This document shows, piece by piece, positions 10,408 through 18,500 of a stretch of 64,000 nt of DNA. Origin of the DNA: Roseovarius sp. (lineage in GTDB: Bacteria > Pseudomonadota > Alphaproteobacteria > Rhodobacterales > Rhodobacteraceae); assembly GCF_027019125.1 (NCBI RefSeq), contig NZ_JALUXE010000027.1, positions 186,001-250,000 of the forward strand. Reading direction: 5' to 3'. Each line of letters begins with the position of its first letter. The first letter of the stretch is position 1. The position numbers and the translations under genes are program-made. The notes beneath the pieces are model-generated. The model was not told where the DNA came from and ran no database searches. It was given only the letters and a program-made list of their open reading frames with translations.

Positions 10408-11307
10408 ATGACTGCCCATTCTGACACGCCCCATTCCGGTTTTGTCACCATCTTCGATGACACCTATGATCAACCCGATTGTCGGGCGTATTTTCGCATG
10501 ATGGACCGGCTGGGCTATCGAAATCAGCATCACGCGGTCGCGGCCTTTCGGGCCGGACTGGCCGAGATGATGCGCCTGCGTGGCCTTGATCGTGCGCGGA
10601 TCGTCGATTTCGCCAGCAGCTATGGCATCGTCACCGCACTTCTGGCGCATGATCTGAGCCTGGCAGAGGTTTTTGCCCGCTATCGGCAGCCCGAATTCGA
10701 CACCGCCAGTGCCGACGAGGTGATCGGCTGGGATCGTGACTGGCTGGCGGGGCTGCGTCGTCCCGCGCCCGTGCTGCATGTAACCGGCCTTGATGTGATG
10801 CCCAATGCGGTCGCCTACGGGCGCGCGGTTGGTCTCTTTCAATCCGGCCATGTCGAGGATCTGGAACAGGCGCCACCGTCCCCGGCGCTTGCATCCGACC
10901 TCGCCCGCTGTGACATGATCGTCGAATGTGGCTCTGTGGCCCAACTCATGCCGCGCGCGCTCGACCGGATGTTGGCGGCCTGTGGCCCGGTCAAACCCTG
11001 GGTGATGACCTCGCCTATCCGGGGCAATGAACGCCCCGAAGCGGCCGAGGTGTTGCGCGCTCACGGCCTCGTGGTCGAGCGTCTGCCAATCCCCCCCTTC
11101 ATCCACCGCCGGTTCGAAAGCCCCGAGGAACAGGCCCGCGCCATCGCCAATGCGCAGGCCGCGGGGCATGACACCGAGGGTGTGGAAACCAACGGTCATT
11201 TTCATGCGCAGATCCTTCTGGCCCGCCCCGAGGCGGAATGCACCAACTCCGCCGACTGGCCGCTGCCCCTTGGCGCACAGCCCATGGCGGACAGCGATCC
11301 TGCATAA
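10408..11307 (+). CDS. Uncharacterised cytoplasmic protein, possibly methyltransferase-like fold
   Basis: A 299-residue soluble protein. The segment ARIVDFASSYGIVTALLA near residues 61-78 resembles a Rossmann-like motif I of SAM-dependent methyltransferases but lacks the usual GxGxG, and a following VLHVTGLDVMPNAVAYGRA segment could be the second strand. No other signature was found. ATG 10408 follows AAGGGA at 10395-10400. A 255-bp divergent gap separates it from the EamA gene. It precedes gspC but is unlikely to be part of the T2SS. Function unknown. Confidence 0.6.
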   Translation: MTAHSDTPHSGFVTIFDDTYDQPDCRAYFRMMDRLGYRNQHHAVAAFRAGLAEMMRLRGLDRARIVDFASSYGIVTALLAHDLSLAEVFARYRQPEFDTASADEVIGWDRDWLAGLRRPAPVLHVTGLDVMPNAVAYGRAVGLFQSGHVEDLEQAPPSPALASDLARCDMIVECGSVAQLMPRALDRMLAACGPVKPWVMTSPIRGNERPEAAEVLRAHGLVVERLPIPPFIHRRFESPEEQARAIANAQAAGHDTEGVETNGHFHAQILLARPEAECTNSADWPLPLGAQPMADSDPA

Positions 11308-11465
11308 ACCGTTGTCGGGCCATGCGCCCGCGGCTATCATCACCCTGTTGAATACAACCCTTTTCCTGATCCGCCCGGACCGATTGCAGGATTTACCCAG
11401 AATGCCCGCTTGTCCCACCCCTGCCAGATCCCATGCGCGCAACCCGTCGCGCAGGAGCTGAGGCC

Positions 11466-12272
11466 GTGCGTGGACTGGGGTTTCTCACACTCGCCGCCTC
11501 GATCTTCTGCGGCTTCGGCGCTGGCCAGATCGGTTTGACGCTGCTGACGCGCGGGGACGCACCGCCCCAGCCCGTCCAGATCACCGCTGCCCTGGCCGCT
11601 GTCGAGAATGCCGCAGAAGCGCCCTTGCCAGAGAGCTGGCCCCCTGTCTTCGACCCCTATGTGCCCGATCCGCCCAAGGCGCCGACCGTCGCCAAGAAGG
11701 TCGAGAAATATCGCCTTGTCGGGTTGGTCGCGGGCGGCGAGAGTGGCTGGGCCATTCTCACCGCGTCGGATGGTGACCGGCTGGTGCGCGCGGGCGACCG
11801 CTTGATCGGCGGCGAGACCGTGCTTGAAATCGTCCCGGATGGTGTCTGGATCGAGCGCGCCGCAGAGCGTGTTCTGATCGCCTTTGAAGAGACGCCCGAC
11901 GAGATGATGGCCCGGATGATGGTCAATGGCTCGGTGCAGGAAGATGAGGCCGAAATTCCGGCCAGCGCCTTTTCCGGCAGCGATCTGCGCCGTGTTCTGG
12001 GGCGCGCGGGCAGCGTGCGGATGGTCACGGTCGGCAGCAACGCAAACGAGGTCTTTCCCGAAATTCTATGGGTGCGCGAAGGGCAGGTTTACGATCTGAT
12101 CGGCCTGCGGCGTGGCGATCTCGTGCTGCGCGTTAACGGCTACTCTGTTTCCGATCCGGAAACGCTGGTGAACGCCAGACAGCTTTTGGCAGAAACCGAT
12201 GAATTCGCTGTCGAAATCATGCGCGGCGGTCAACGGCGCACCATTTCCGTGCGGATCACCGGGCGCAGCTAG
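11466..12272 (+). CDS. gspC: Type II secretion inner-membrane protein GspC
   Basis: GspC links the secretin GspD to the inner-membrane platform. The protein has one N-terminal membrane helix, a proline-rich linker (PPVFDPYVPDPPKAP), the homology region (YRLVGLVAGGESGWAIL onward, about residues 78-140), and a C-terminal PDZ-like domain (LIGLRRGDLVLRVNG). I prefer GTG 11466, with AGGAG at 11453-11457 spaced 8 nt, over the in-frame ATG 11433, which lacks a ribosome site. The rest of the gsp genes begin 8 kb downstream, after a five-gene insertion. About 268 aa. Confidence 0.88.
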   Translation: MRGLGFLTLAASIFCGFGAGQIGLTLLTRGDAPPQPVQITAALAAVENAAEAPLPESWPPVFDPYVPDPPKAPTVAKKVEKYRLVGLVAGGESGWAILTASDGDRLVRAGDRLIGGETVLEIVPDGVWIERAAERVLIAFEETPDEMMARMMVNGSVQEDEAEIPASAFSGSDLRRVLGRAGSVRMVTVGSNANEVFPEILWVREGQVYDLIGLRRGDLVLRVNGYSVSDPETLVNARQLLAETDEFAVEIMRGGQRRTISVRITGRS

Positions 12273-12340
12273 GTGCGGTTTTTTGCGTCACCCCCTTTTA
12301 ATCGCAAATTCATCAACTATTTACCACTACAGGGCACGTT

Positions 12341-12402
12341 TGTTTCAAATTCCGGCTCTCCAAGAGAAATAAAAAATCATTTGTTATCAGTAATTTGAAA
12401 CA
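12341..12402. repeat. 11-bp perfect inverted repeat, spaced 40 bp
   Basis: TGTTTCAAATT at 12341-12351 and AATTTGAAACA at 12392-12402 are exact reverse complements. The AT-rich spacer could loop out in DNA or the arms may be two half-sites for a regulator of the oxidase operon. Confidence 0.6.
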
Positions 12403-12571
12403 TCGCTTCTTGCAAATCCGGCAAATGAAGTAACATTACGGCCCGATCACGAAAATGTTATCGTTGTTCCACACAAGATTTTGTGTTGAGGTAATGATGT
12501 CGGGCGCGTCATTTTGGCGCTCTTGATCTACTACCAATGTCAATAAAGTGCAGTTTCGTGCGCTGAACGGG

Positions 12572-12583
12572 GAGCAATTGCTC
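12572..12583. promoter_or_regulatory. Perfect 12-bp palindrome GAGCAATTGCTC
   Basis: Self-complementary over all 12 bp, located about 250 nt upstream of the oxidase start. Candidate dimeric regulator site; no known consensus matched. Confidence 0.4.
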
Positions 12584-12603
12584 TAAGCTATTTAACAAAA
12601 TCT

Positions 12604-12620
12604 GCGGATCACGGATCCGC
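12604..12620. promoter_or_regulatory. Palindrome GCGGATC-ACG-GATCCGC
   Basis: Seven-base arms at 12604-12610 and 12614-12620 are perfect reverse complements around a 3-bp centre. Further short palindromes follow at 12668-12681 (TCGAG/CTCGA) and 12695-12709 (CGACC/GGTCG), so this segment is dense in dyad symmetry. Confidence 0.4.
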
Positions 12621-12829
12621 GCGGGCCACACATTACTCACCTCTACCGGCCTGTCATCCCAAGCAAATCGAGTTCGCTCGAAACGTACATAAAGCGACCT
12701 GATCGGTCGTTTGCACTAGGGGCTAGGGCCCTCCTTGCTCGCGGCATGTCTGGCGCGGGGTTGATGGTGTCATGTCTGGAGCGTGGCGCTGGTAATTTTT
12801 CGCAAGCTTTTTCTGCTGGAGGACAAAGC

Positions 12830-14725
12830 ATGAAACGAAGAGACGCATTAAAGCTCGGCCTAGGGGCTGCGGGCGCCACGGTGGCGGCATCGCAGGCTGG
12901 AGCGGTCGAGATCGAGCAATGGCCAGATAGTGCCGCGGAAGGGTTGCCACAAAGCGGCCTCGTATTCCCCGACACCTTTCAGCCGAGCATCGTCACACAG
13001 TCGAGCCCCGCAGTCGAGCCGTTCACGGCCCCGCTGAACATCATGCCGATCGCACAGCCGGTCGATCCCAACACCTTCGATCCGCCGATCGAGCCCGAGC
13101 GCCATCAGCGCTTTGACGATTTCCCGCCGCAAAAGCATTACGAAGAAGTGATGACCGAATTCCGGTGGAAGTATCACTGGCAGCCCCCTTACGGCGACGG
13201 CACTCCGGGCGTTGTCGGTCGGGATGGCGATCCGGACGTCGGATCCTGGCACTGGGGCTTCAACGGCATCACGCCGGGCGAGACCTATCACGCCTATTAC
13301 GGCGAACCGGTGTTCCTGCGCCGCAACAACCTGCTGCCCACCGTGGGGGCCGGCAATGTGACCTTCGCGTTGCCCTCGCCGACCATCCACCTGCACAACG
13401 GCCATACCGCATCCGAGTCGGACGGTATCCCGCAGGACTTCTTCAATCCCGGCGAATTCTGGGATCACCACTACGCCAACATTCCGGCGGGTACGCCGTT
13501 CAACTGGGATTTCGACAACACCGAGATCATGAATACCCTGTGGTATCACGATCACCGGCTCGATTTCACGGCGACCAACGTCTATGCGGGCTTCTCGGGC
13601 TTCTACCTCATCTTTGATGAGCGCGACTCGAACAACGAGCGCGATCGTAACCCGAATGCGTTCCGTCTGCCCTCGGGCAAATATGACATTCCGCTGATCC
13701 TGCACGATGTCATGTTCCAGCCCAACGGTCAGGTGATCTGGGACTTCTTCTCGCCCGATGGCACCACGCCGCATCCCGAACCGCGCCCCGAGCCGGTCGA
13801 GGTCGGCAACTCGCAGGGCACGCCGGATACGTTCGACTCGAACCGCCTGCAATACACCACGCAGGGCATGACGGGCGACAAGATCACGGTCAACCGGATC
13901 ATCCAGCCCTATCTCGATGTGGACCGTCGCAAGTATCGCTTCCGTTTCCTCAACGGCGGCCCGTCGCGTCTCTATCGTCTGGTGCTCAAGGTCGTGCCCA
14001 AGCCCGGTCGCGGCGAACCTTACTTTGACGACTTCATCGTGCTGTCGAACGATGGCAACCTGCTCGAGGCCCCGCTGGTCGAACCCAAGATCGACCTCTG
14101 GATCGCCAACCGCTTTGACGTCATCATTGACTTCTCCAAGTACAAGGATGGCGACAAGGTTCAGGTCTGGAACGATCTGGAAATCCGCGGCGATGGGGCT
14201 GGCCCGACCGGCTACACCCTCGAGGGCGAAAACATGATGCCTGTCATGGAATTCCGTTGCAAAGGCCGCAAGAAGCCCGATCCGTCGCGCGTTCCTGCAA
14301 CCATGCGCAAACTTCCGGAAATCCGCATGTCCGAAGTCCGCCGCAAGCGCCTGTTCGTCTTTGACTACGACAACGGCCTGTGGACGGTGAACGGCCGCCT
14401 GATGGATCCCAACCGTGTGGATGCCAAGATCGAGCAGGGTTCTGCCGAAATCTGGACCTTCCGCAACGAGGGCAACGCCTGGGCGCACCCGGTTCATACC
14501 CACTTCGAAGAGTTCCAGATCCTCGAGGTCAACGGTCGTCCGCCCAGTGCGGTAGAGCGTGCCCGCAAGGACGTGGTCTCGCTCGGGCCGGGTGACGAGG
14601 TGACATTCTTCAGCCGCTGGCGCGACTTCTTTGGCAAGCACGTGATGCACTGCCACAACGTCGTGCACGAAGACCACGCAATGATGATGCGTTGGGACAT
14701 CGTGGAGCCGGGTCAGGGTGACTGA
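12830..14725 (+). CDS. Tat-exported multicopper oxidase (CotA/bilirubin-oxidase type)
   Basis: A 631-residue laccase-like oxidase that would couple one-electron oxidation of a substrate to reduction of O2 to water. The N terminus has a twin-arginine signal (KRRDALKLG, then a short hydrophobic stretch). All four copper-ligand motifs are present: HLHNGH (unusual Asn in the HXHG motif), WYHDH, HPVHTHF and HCHNVVHEDHAMM, the last giving a Met axial ligand for the type 1 copper. Spacing resembles CotA. ATG 12830 has GGAGGA 7 nt upstream. It heads a cluster of exported redox proteins embedded between T2SS genes. Substrate (metal ion, phenolic or other) is not predictable. Confidence 0.93.
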   Translation: MKRRDALKLGLGAAGATVAASQAGAVEIEQWPDSAAEGLPQSGLVFPDTFQPSIVTQSSPAVEPFTAPLNIMPIAQPVDPNTFDPPIEPERHQRFDDFPPQKHYEEVMTEFRWKYHWQPPYGDGTPGVVGRDGDPDVGSWHWGFNGITPGETYHAYYGEPVFLRRNNLLPTVGAGNVTFALPSPTIHLHNGHTASESDGIPQDFFNPGEFWDHHYANIPAGTPFNWDFDNTEIMNTLWYHDHRLDFTATNVYAGFSGFYLIFDERDSNNERDRNPNAFRLPSGKYDIPLILHDVMFQPNGQVIWDFFSPDGTTPHPEPRPEPVEVGNSQGTPDTFDSNRLQYTTQGMTGDKITVNRIIQPYLDVDRRKYRFRFLNGGPSRLYRLVLKVVPKPGRGEPYFDDFIVLSNDGNLLEAPLVEPKIDLWIANRFDVIIDFSKYKDGDKVQVWNDLEIRGDGAGPTGYTLEGENMMPVMEFRCKGRKKPDPSRVPATMRKLPEIRMSEVRRKRLFVFDYDNGLWTVNGRLMDPNRVDAKIEQGSAEIWTFRNEGNAWAHPVHTHFEEFQILEVNGRPPSAVERARKDVVSLGPGDEVTFFSRWRDFFGKHVMHCHNVVHEDHAMMMRWDIVEPGQGD

Positions 14726-14770
14726 GCGGAAATCCTTACAGGAATTCTCTGAAAGATGAGAGGAAAAGAC

Positions 14771-15559
14771 ATGACAAACAGACGTCAATTCTTGGCCGGT
14801 CTTCCGGTCGCGGCGGCTGCTGGGATGACCGCCGGGTTTTACACCACGCCGGGTAATTCCAAAGAGCGCGCCGATGAGGCCCGCAAGGCCGCACTCGCGA
14901 AACTGCGCGAAACCAAGACAACCCTGCACCCCAACGACATGCCGGCGCTCTGCAATCCGGTCAACAGCGGTGGGGTCATCAACTCGGCGGTGAACGACTC
15001 GTTCCCCAATGTGATGATGGTCAATCAGGACGGTCTCGGGATGTCCTTCTACGAGGGCTTCATCGAGAACAAGGTCGTGATGATGCACTTCATGAGTCTG
15101 CGCGACGAAGCGCATTTTCCGATCACCCGTCGCATGGCCGACGTGGTGGCAGAACTGGGCGACAAGGTCGGGCGCGATGTGTTCGTGTATTCGATCAGCC
15201 GTGATCCCGAGCATGATACGCCTGCACGCATGCAGGCCTATGCTCAGGAACTCGGGGCGCCCAAGGGCTGGCATTTCCTGACCGGCACGCCGCAGCATTG
15301 CGCCGACCTCGCCTTCCGGATGTATCGCATGAGTCATTCGACCCTGCCCGGCAAGCGCAAGGTGGACGTGGTGTTCTACGGCAATGGCAGCGCCGGTCTC
15401 TGGGGATCGTTCCCCTGGGATATCCGGGCCGACGATGCCGCCAGCCGTGTCACCTGGGTCATGCCGCAGCCCGCGCCGAAAGTGGGCGAGAAGCTGCGCC
15501 GGGCCGGTCCGCGTGTGTTCGATCTCAAGGATCCGCGCAACCACAACCGCGAAGTCTGA
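14771..15559 (+). CDS. Tat-exported SCO1/SenC-like protein lacking the copper-binding CXXXC
   Basis: A 262-residue exported protein. NRRQFLAG and the hydrophobic stretch after it form a twin-arginine signal. Residues from about 95 match the SCO1/SenC thioredoxin fold, including SISRDPEHDTPARMQAYA and WHFLTGT. Where SCO proteins have TSCXXXCP, this one reads FMSLRDEAHFPI, so both copper cysteines are gone; a His remains in the later MSHST segment. ATG 14771 follows GAGAGGA, better than ATG 14756. It likely acts as a partner of the oxidase instead of a classical copper chaperone; that role is inferred. Confidence 0.75.
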   Translation: MTNRRQFLAGLPVAAAAGMTAGFYTTPGNSKERADEARKAALAKLRETKTTLHPNDMPALCNPVNSGGVINSAVNDSFPNVMMVNQDGLGMSFYEGFIENKVVMMHFMSLRDEAHFPITRRMADVVAELGDKVGRDVFVYSISRDPEHDTPARMQAYAQELGAPKGWHFLTGTPQHCADLAFRMYRMSHSTLPGKRKVDVVFYGNGSAGLWGSFPWDIRADDAASRVTWVMPQPAPKVGEKLRRAGPRVFDLKDPRNHNREV

Positions 15560-15566
15560 TCCCGGA

Positions 15567-15582
15567 CCCCGGGAAACCGGGG
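15567..15582 (+). terminator. Intercistronic GAAA-loop hairpin
   Basis: CCCCGG (15567-15572) and CCGGGG (15577-15582) form a 6-bp stem closed by a GAAA-containing loop, with no T run. It may pause RNA polymerase or stabilise the upstream mRNA. Confidence 0.4.
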
Positions 15583-15609
15583 CCAGAACAGTATTTTGAA
15601 TCGGAGACA

Positions 15610-17571
15610 ATGAAAATGTTTCGTAAATCCATAAGACTGGCTGCGGTGATGGCATTGCCCGCCTCGGCCTTGGTTGGGGGGGCGCCCGCTTGGGCCCAGA
15701 CACCCTTTGACCTCAACATGATGTGCAACGTCTCGGGACATGCCAACGGTGGTCAGCAACCGCGCGTGCCATTCGAGACCCGCACCACGAACGCGGTGGT
15801 CGACGGCGACGGCACCGTGATCACTCCGGCCACCCGCACCTATCTCAAGACCGCGGATGGCTATTCGGTCTTCCCGGAGGGGGACAGCTTTGGGACGAAC
15901 CCGCCCAACCTGCTGCCCACCATCTACGAGAATGCCAAGACGTGCCGGGGCAATGAAATCCCGAACACTCTGCCGTCCACACCGGACAATCCCTACAACC
16001 TGCATGACGACCCGGTGACACGGCCGATCGACAAGACCTCGCCCACGGATGATCTTGACTTCATCATGGACAAACTCGAGGCGCTGTCGGAACCGCACGA
16101 GATCTGCCGCAATTTCCGCGGCAACAGTCACTGCTACCAGTATCCGCGCCGGGTCAATCCGGGTGAAATGCGGACGCTGGCGCGCCACGCGGTCGATATC
16201 ATCGAGGGCAATCAGCTGAGCGGTCCGTTCGCGGGCCGGGAATACGAAGGCTTCCCCTTGCTGCACTATCTCGGCGGACTCAAGACCAAGTCTGTCGATC
16301 CGGCGACCAAGTCGGTCACGATCAATCAGATCTGGTATGACAACCACATCGAGTCCGATACGAACTACATCGACCCCGAGTCCGTCACCAACGAGGAATG
16401 GTCGATCCACTACGTGATCAAGATCCTCAACCGCGGCCACGAAGACTTTGCGCCCTACGCCATGTTCTTCGATGACTGGACCGAGTTCGATTTCACCGAC
16501 ATGGGTGGGCCGGACATGACCGCTGGTGGCACCGCGTTCCCGCGCGTTCCCAACATCGGCATGGACCAGACCTTCTTCCCGATGGAAGAGGGATTGGAAT
16601 ATACGCTCAACATGAAGATGCCCCCGGCACGCTTCTGGAACCTGACCTACCACTGGGGCTGGCGTCAGCACCCGCCGCGGGTTCAGGTGGTCGAGAACAT
16701 GCGCGTGCCGCTGCGGAATGGCGCACCGCGCAACGCTGCAGAGATTGGCGTATTCGGTGAAAACCCGCGCGCCAGCGAAGAGGCCAAACTTGCCGCTATC
16801 GGCATGATCGGTGACACCGCTCCGGCCAAGCGCATGTGGCAGATGTTCCGCGAATTGGGTGGGATGACCGTCAACCGCAAGAACAAGCACTTTGGCGGTG
16901 GTCTCAACGGCTCGATCATCCAGGCGCAAATGCACCTGATCCGTCAGGCGTTCGACGACTGGAGACATCGTGGTCGCCTGCCCACCGGCTATGAAATGGC
17001 CGAGGATGCCGATGTCACGGTGCTGTTCCTCAACAACACCATGTACGGGCAGCTCAAGGGTCATAACGGCCGGGCCGAAAGCCGGATGGATCCGGGCGTC
17101 TGGGACAAGCGCGGCGACAAGGTCAATATTCAGCTTCTGAATGGCGACTACTACGTGCACGCCTACGTTCTGGTGGACTTTGGCGGTCTGCGGGGCTGGG
17201 AGAATACCTTCCATAACACGCTGCCGATCGGTGGGGCTGGCCCGATGTTCACCTTCGGTCGGAACTACTTCTGGATCCACGTTGCAGGGGGTGGACCGAT
17301 CCCGATCCCGCCGGCAGCGCGTCCGGATGGTGCACCGCGGACTCCGGCTAATGACTCGATCTGGCAGGTCGCCAATGGCAATGGCATCGGCCGCGGCAAC
17401 TCCGAGTTCGCCTGGGGCGGTATGCAGCAGGCCATGAGCGACTATGTGAACGTCGACGGTATCGGCGAACACCACCTCGAAGTCGAGTTCAGCTATGAGC
17501 CGTCACGCCGCCTGCGGATGTATCAGTTCGATGCTCTGCACCATGATGTCGCCGTGTGGTCTGTCCACTAA
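15610..17571 (+). CDS. Large secreted protein of unknown family
   Basis: A 653-residue protein with a Sec signal peptide (residues 1-30, cleavage after PAWA). I recognise no domain. The mature protein is rich in aromatic residues, Asn, Pro and His, has four cysteines in the N-terminal third (MCNVS, KTCRG, EICRN, HCYQY), and no further membrane segment. A conserved-looking stretch is TYHWGWRQHPPRVQVVENM. ATG 15610 follows GGAGAC. It lies between two SCO-like genes in the oxidase cluster and is followed by a strong hairpin. It may be the structural or substrate-binding partner of the multicopper oxidase; this is inference from position only. Confidence 0.75.
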   Translation: MKMFRKSIRLAAVMALPASALVGGAPAWAQTPFDLNMMCNVSGHANGGQQPRVPFETRTTNAVVDGDGTVITPATRTYLKTADGYSVFPEGDSFGTNPPNLLPTIYENAKTCRGNEIPNTLPSTPDNPYNLHDDPVTRPIDKTSPTDDLDFIMDKLEALSEPHEICRNFRGNSHCYQYPRRVNPGEMRTLARHAVDIIEGNQLSGPFAGREYEGFPLLHYLGGLKTKSVDPATKSVTINQIWYDNHIESDTNYIDPESVTNEEWSIHYVIKILNRGHEDFAPYAMFFDDWTEFDFTDMGGPDMTAGGTAFPRVPNIGMDQTFFPMEEGLEYTLNMKMPPARFWNLTYHWGWRQHPPRVQVVENMRVPLRNGAPRNAAEIGVFGENPRASEEAKLAAIGMIGDTAPAKRMWQMFRELGGMTVNRKNKHFGGGLNGSIIQAQMHLIRQAFDDWRHRGRLPTGYEMAEDADVTVLFLNNTMYGQLKGHNGRAESRMDPGVWDKRGDKVNIQLLNGDYYVHAYVLVDFGGLRGWENTFHNTLPIGGAGPMFTFGRNYFWIHVAGGGPIPIPPAARPDGAPRTPANDSIWQVANGNGIGRGNSEFAWGGMQQAMSDYVNVDGIGEHHLEVEFSYEPSRRLRMYQFDALHHDVAVWSVH

Positions 17572-17587
17572 GCGACCCGTGTAACAA

Positions 17588-17621
17588 GGGTTCCGGCGGA
17601 GATTTCCGCCGGAACCCCTTT
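17588..17621 (+). terminator. Strong hairpin between the unknown secreted protein and SCO1 genes
   Basis: GGGTTCCGGCGGA (17588-17600) pairs perfectly with TCCGCCGGAACCC (17605-17617), 13 bp with a 4-nt loop, followed by CTTT. It likely ends or attenuates the upper three-gene transcript and leaves about 36 nt before the SCO1 start. Confidence 0.7.
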
Positions 17622-17657
17622 CAATTTGAGACATTACTCTCTCGATGGAGACTCGAT

Positions 17658-18500
17658 ATGGCCGAATTCAAGACGGTTCTGCGCTTGGTATCCGCCTCCG
17701 CACTTGGTTGCGCGCTCCTCGCCTTCGCGGCCCCCGCCGTCGCCGATCATTCCGGACATGGGAACACCGACACCCACACAGAGGGGCATGACCACAGTGC
17801 CCCCAAGGCGATGGATCATTCTTCTCATTCGGCGGGCCACGATGCGCATGCCCAAGGACACGATGCGCATGCCCAAGGACACGATGCGCATGCCCAAGGA
17901 CACGAGGACCACGCCGCCGAACATCGCATGCCAGAGCATCTTGGCATGGATGAAGCCAACGGCAGCGAACTGGCCATGCGGCCCGACGGCTTTCAGTACA
18001 AAACCAGTGCCCAACACTACGAGATGCCGGATGTCACCCTGCGCAACCAGCTGGGCAAAAAGATCAATTTCCCGGAACTGATGGCCTATGACGGCCCGGT
18101 CCTGCTCAATTTCATCTTTACAAGCTGCGCCACCATCTGCCCGGTGATGAGCGCCACCTTTGGCCAAACCCAAGAGGACCTCGTGGCCATTGACGATTCC
18201 TACCTCATGGTCTCGATTTCGATCGACCCGGAATATGACACGCCCACGCGCCTGCGCGAATACGCAGAGCTGCACGCCGCGCGCGACAACTGGGTCATGC
18301 TGACCGGCCAGTTTGACGACATCTTTACCGTCGTGCGCGCCTTTGATGCGGTTTATAAGGGTGACAACAAGATGTATCACCGCCCGCTCACCTTCTTGCG
18401 CGCGAACAAGGACGCCCCATGGCTGCGTCTGGAGGGCCTGCTCGGTTCCGAAGAACTCGCTGAGGAATACAAGAAACTGCTGCATCCCGAGGTGAATTGA
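17658..18500 (+). CDS. SCO1/SenC-family copper chaperone with His-rich N-terminal repeat
   Basis: A 280-residue exported protein with a signal peptide ending near APAVADH. The thioredoxin-like SCO domain is intact: copper cysteines in FTSCATICPVM, SISIDPEYDTP, and the ligand His in MYHRPL. Between the signal and this domain is a metal-binding-like stretch full of His, including GHDAHAQ three times, encoded by three identical 21-bp units. SCO proteins deliver Cu to oxidases or act as thiol reductants. ATG 17658 follows GGAG at 17647. Its stop overlaps the next start (TGATG). Likely copper loader for the cluster. Confidence 0.9.
   Translation: MAEFKTVLRLVSASALGCALLAFAAPAVADHSGHGNTDTHTEGHDHSAPKAMDHSSHSAGHDAHAQGHDAHAQGHDAHAQGHEDHAAEHRMPEHLGMDEANGSELAMRPDGFQYKTSAQHYEMPDVTLRNQLGKKINFPELMAYDGPVLLNFIFTSCATICPVMSATFGQTQEDLVAIDDSYLMVSISIDPEYDTPTRLREYAELHAARDNWVMLTGQFDDIFTVVRAFDAVYKGDNKMYHRPLTFLRANKDAPWLRLEGLLGSEELAEEYKKLLHPEVN
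17838..17900 (+). repeat. Three perfect 21-bp tandem repeats in the SCO1 gene
   Basis: Units 17838-17858, 17859-17879 and 17880-17900 are identical and each codes HDAHAQG. The identity at every wobble position suggests recent expansion or copy-number slippage. Confidence 0.95.

Larger units (their letters stand above)
12273..12829. other. 557-bp AT-rich intergenic regulatory region upstream of the multicopper oxidase
   Basis: No coding sequence is supported here. The stretch is clearly more AT-rich than its surroundings (especially 12290-12600) and carries several inverted repeats listed separately. It holds the ribosome site GGAGGA (12818-12823) for the oxidase gene. I see no confident sigma-70 promoter, though it must contain the promoter for the downstream block. 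Confidence 0.7.

Noticed and set aside
12860-15703. 947-codon open frame on the minus strand opposite the oxidase genes
   Set aside because: It is a shadow created by high-GC codon bias; the plus-strand genes carry signals, motifs and ribosome sites, the shadow has none.
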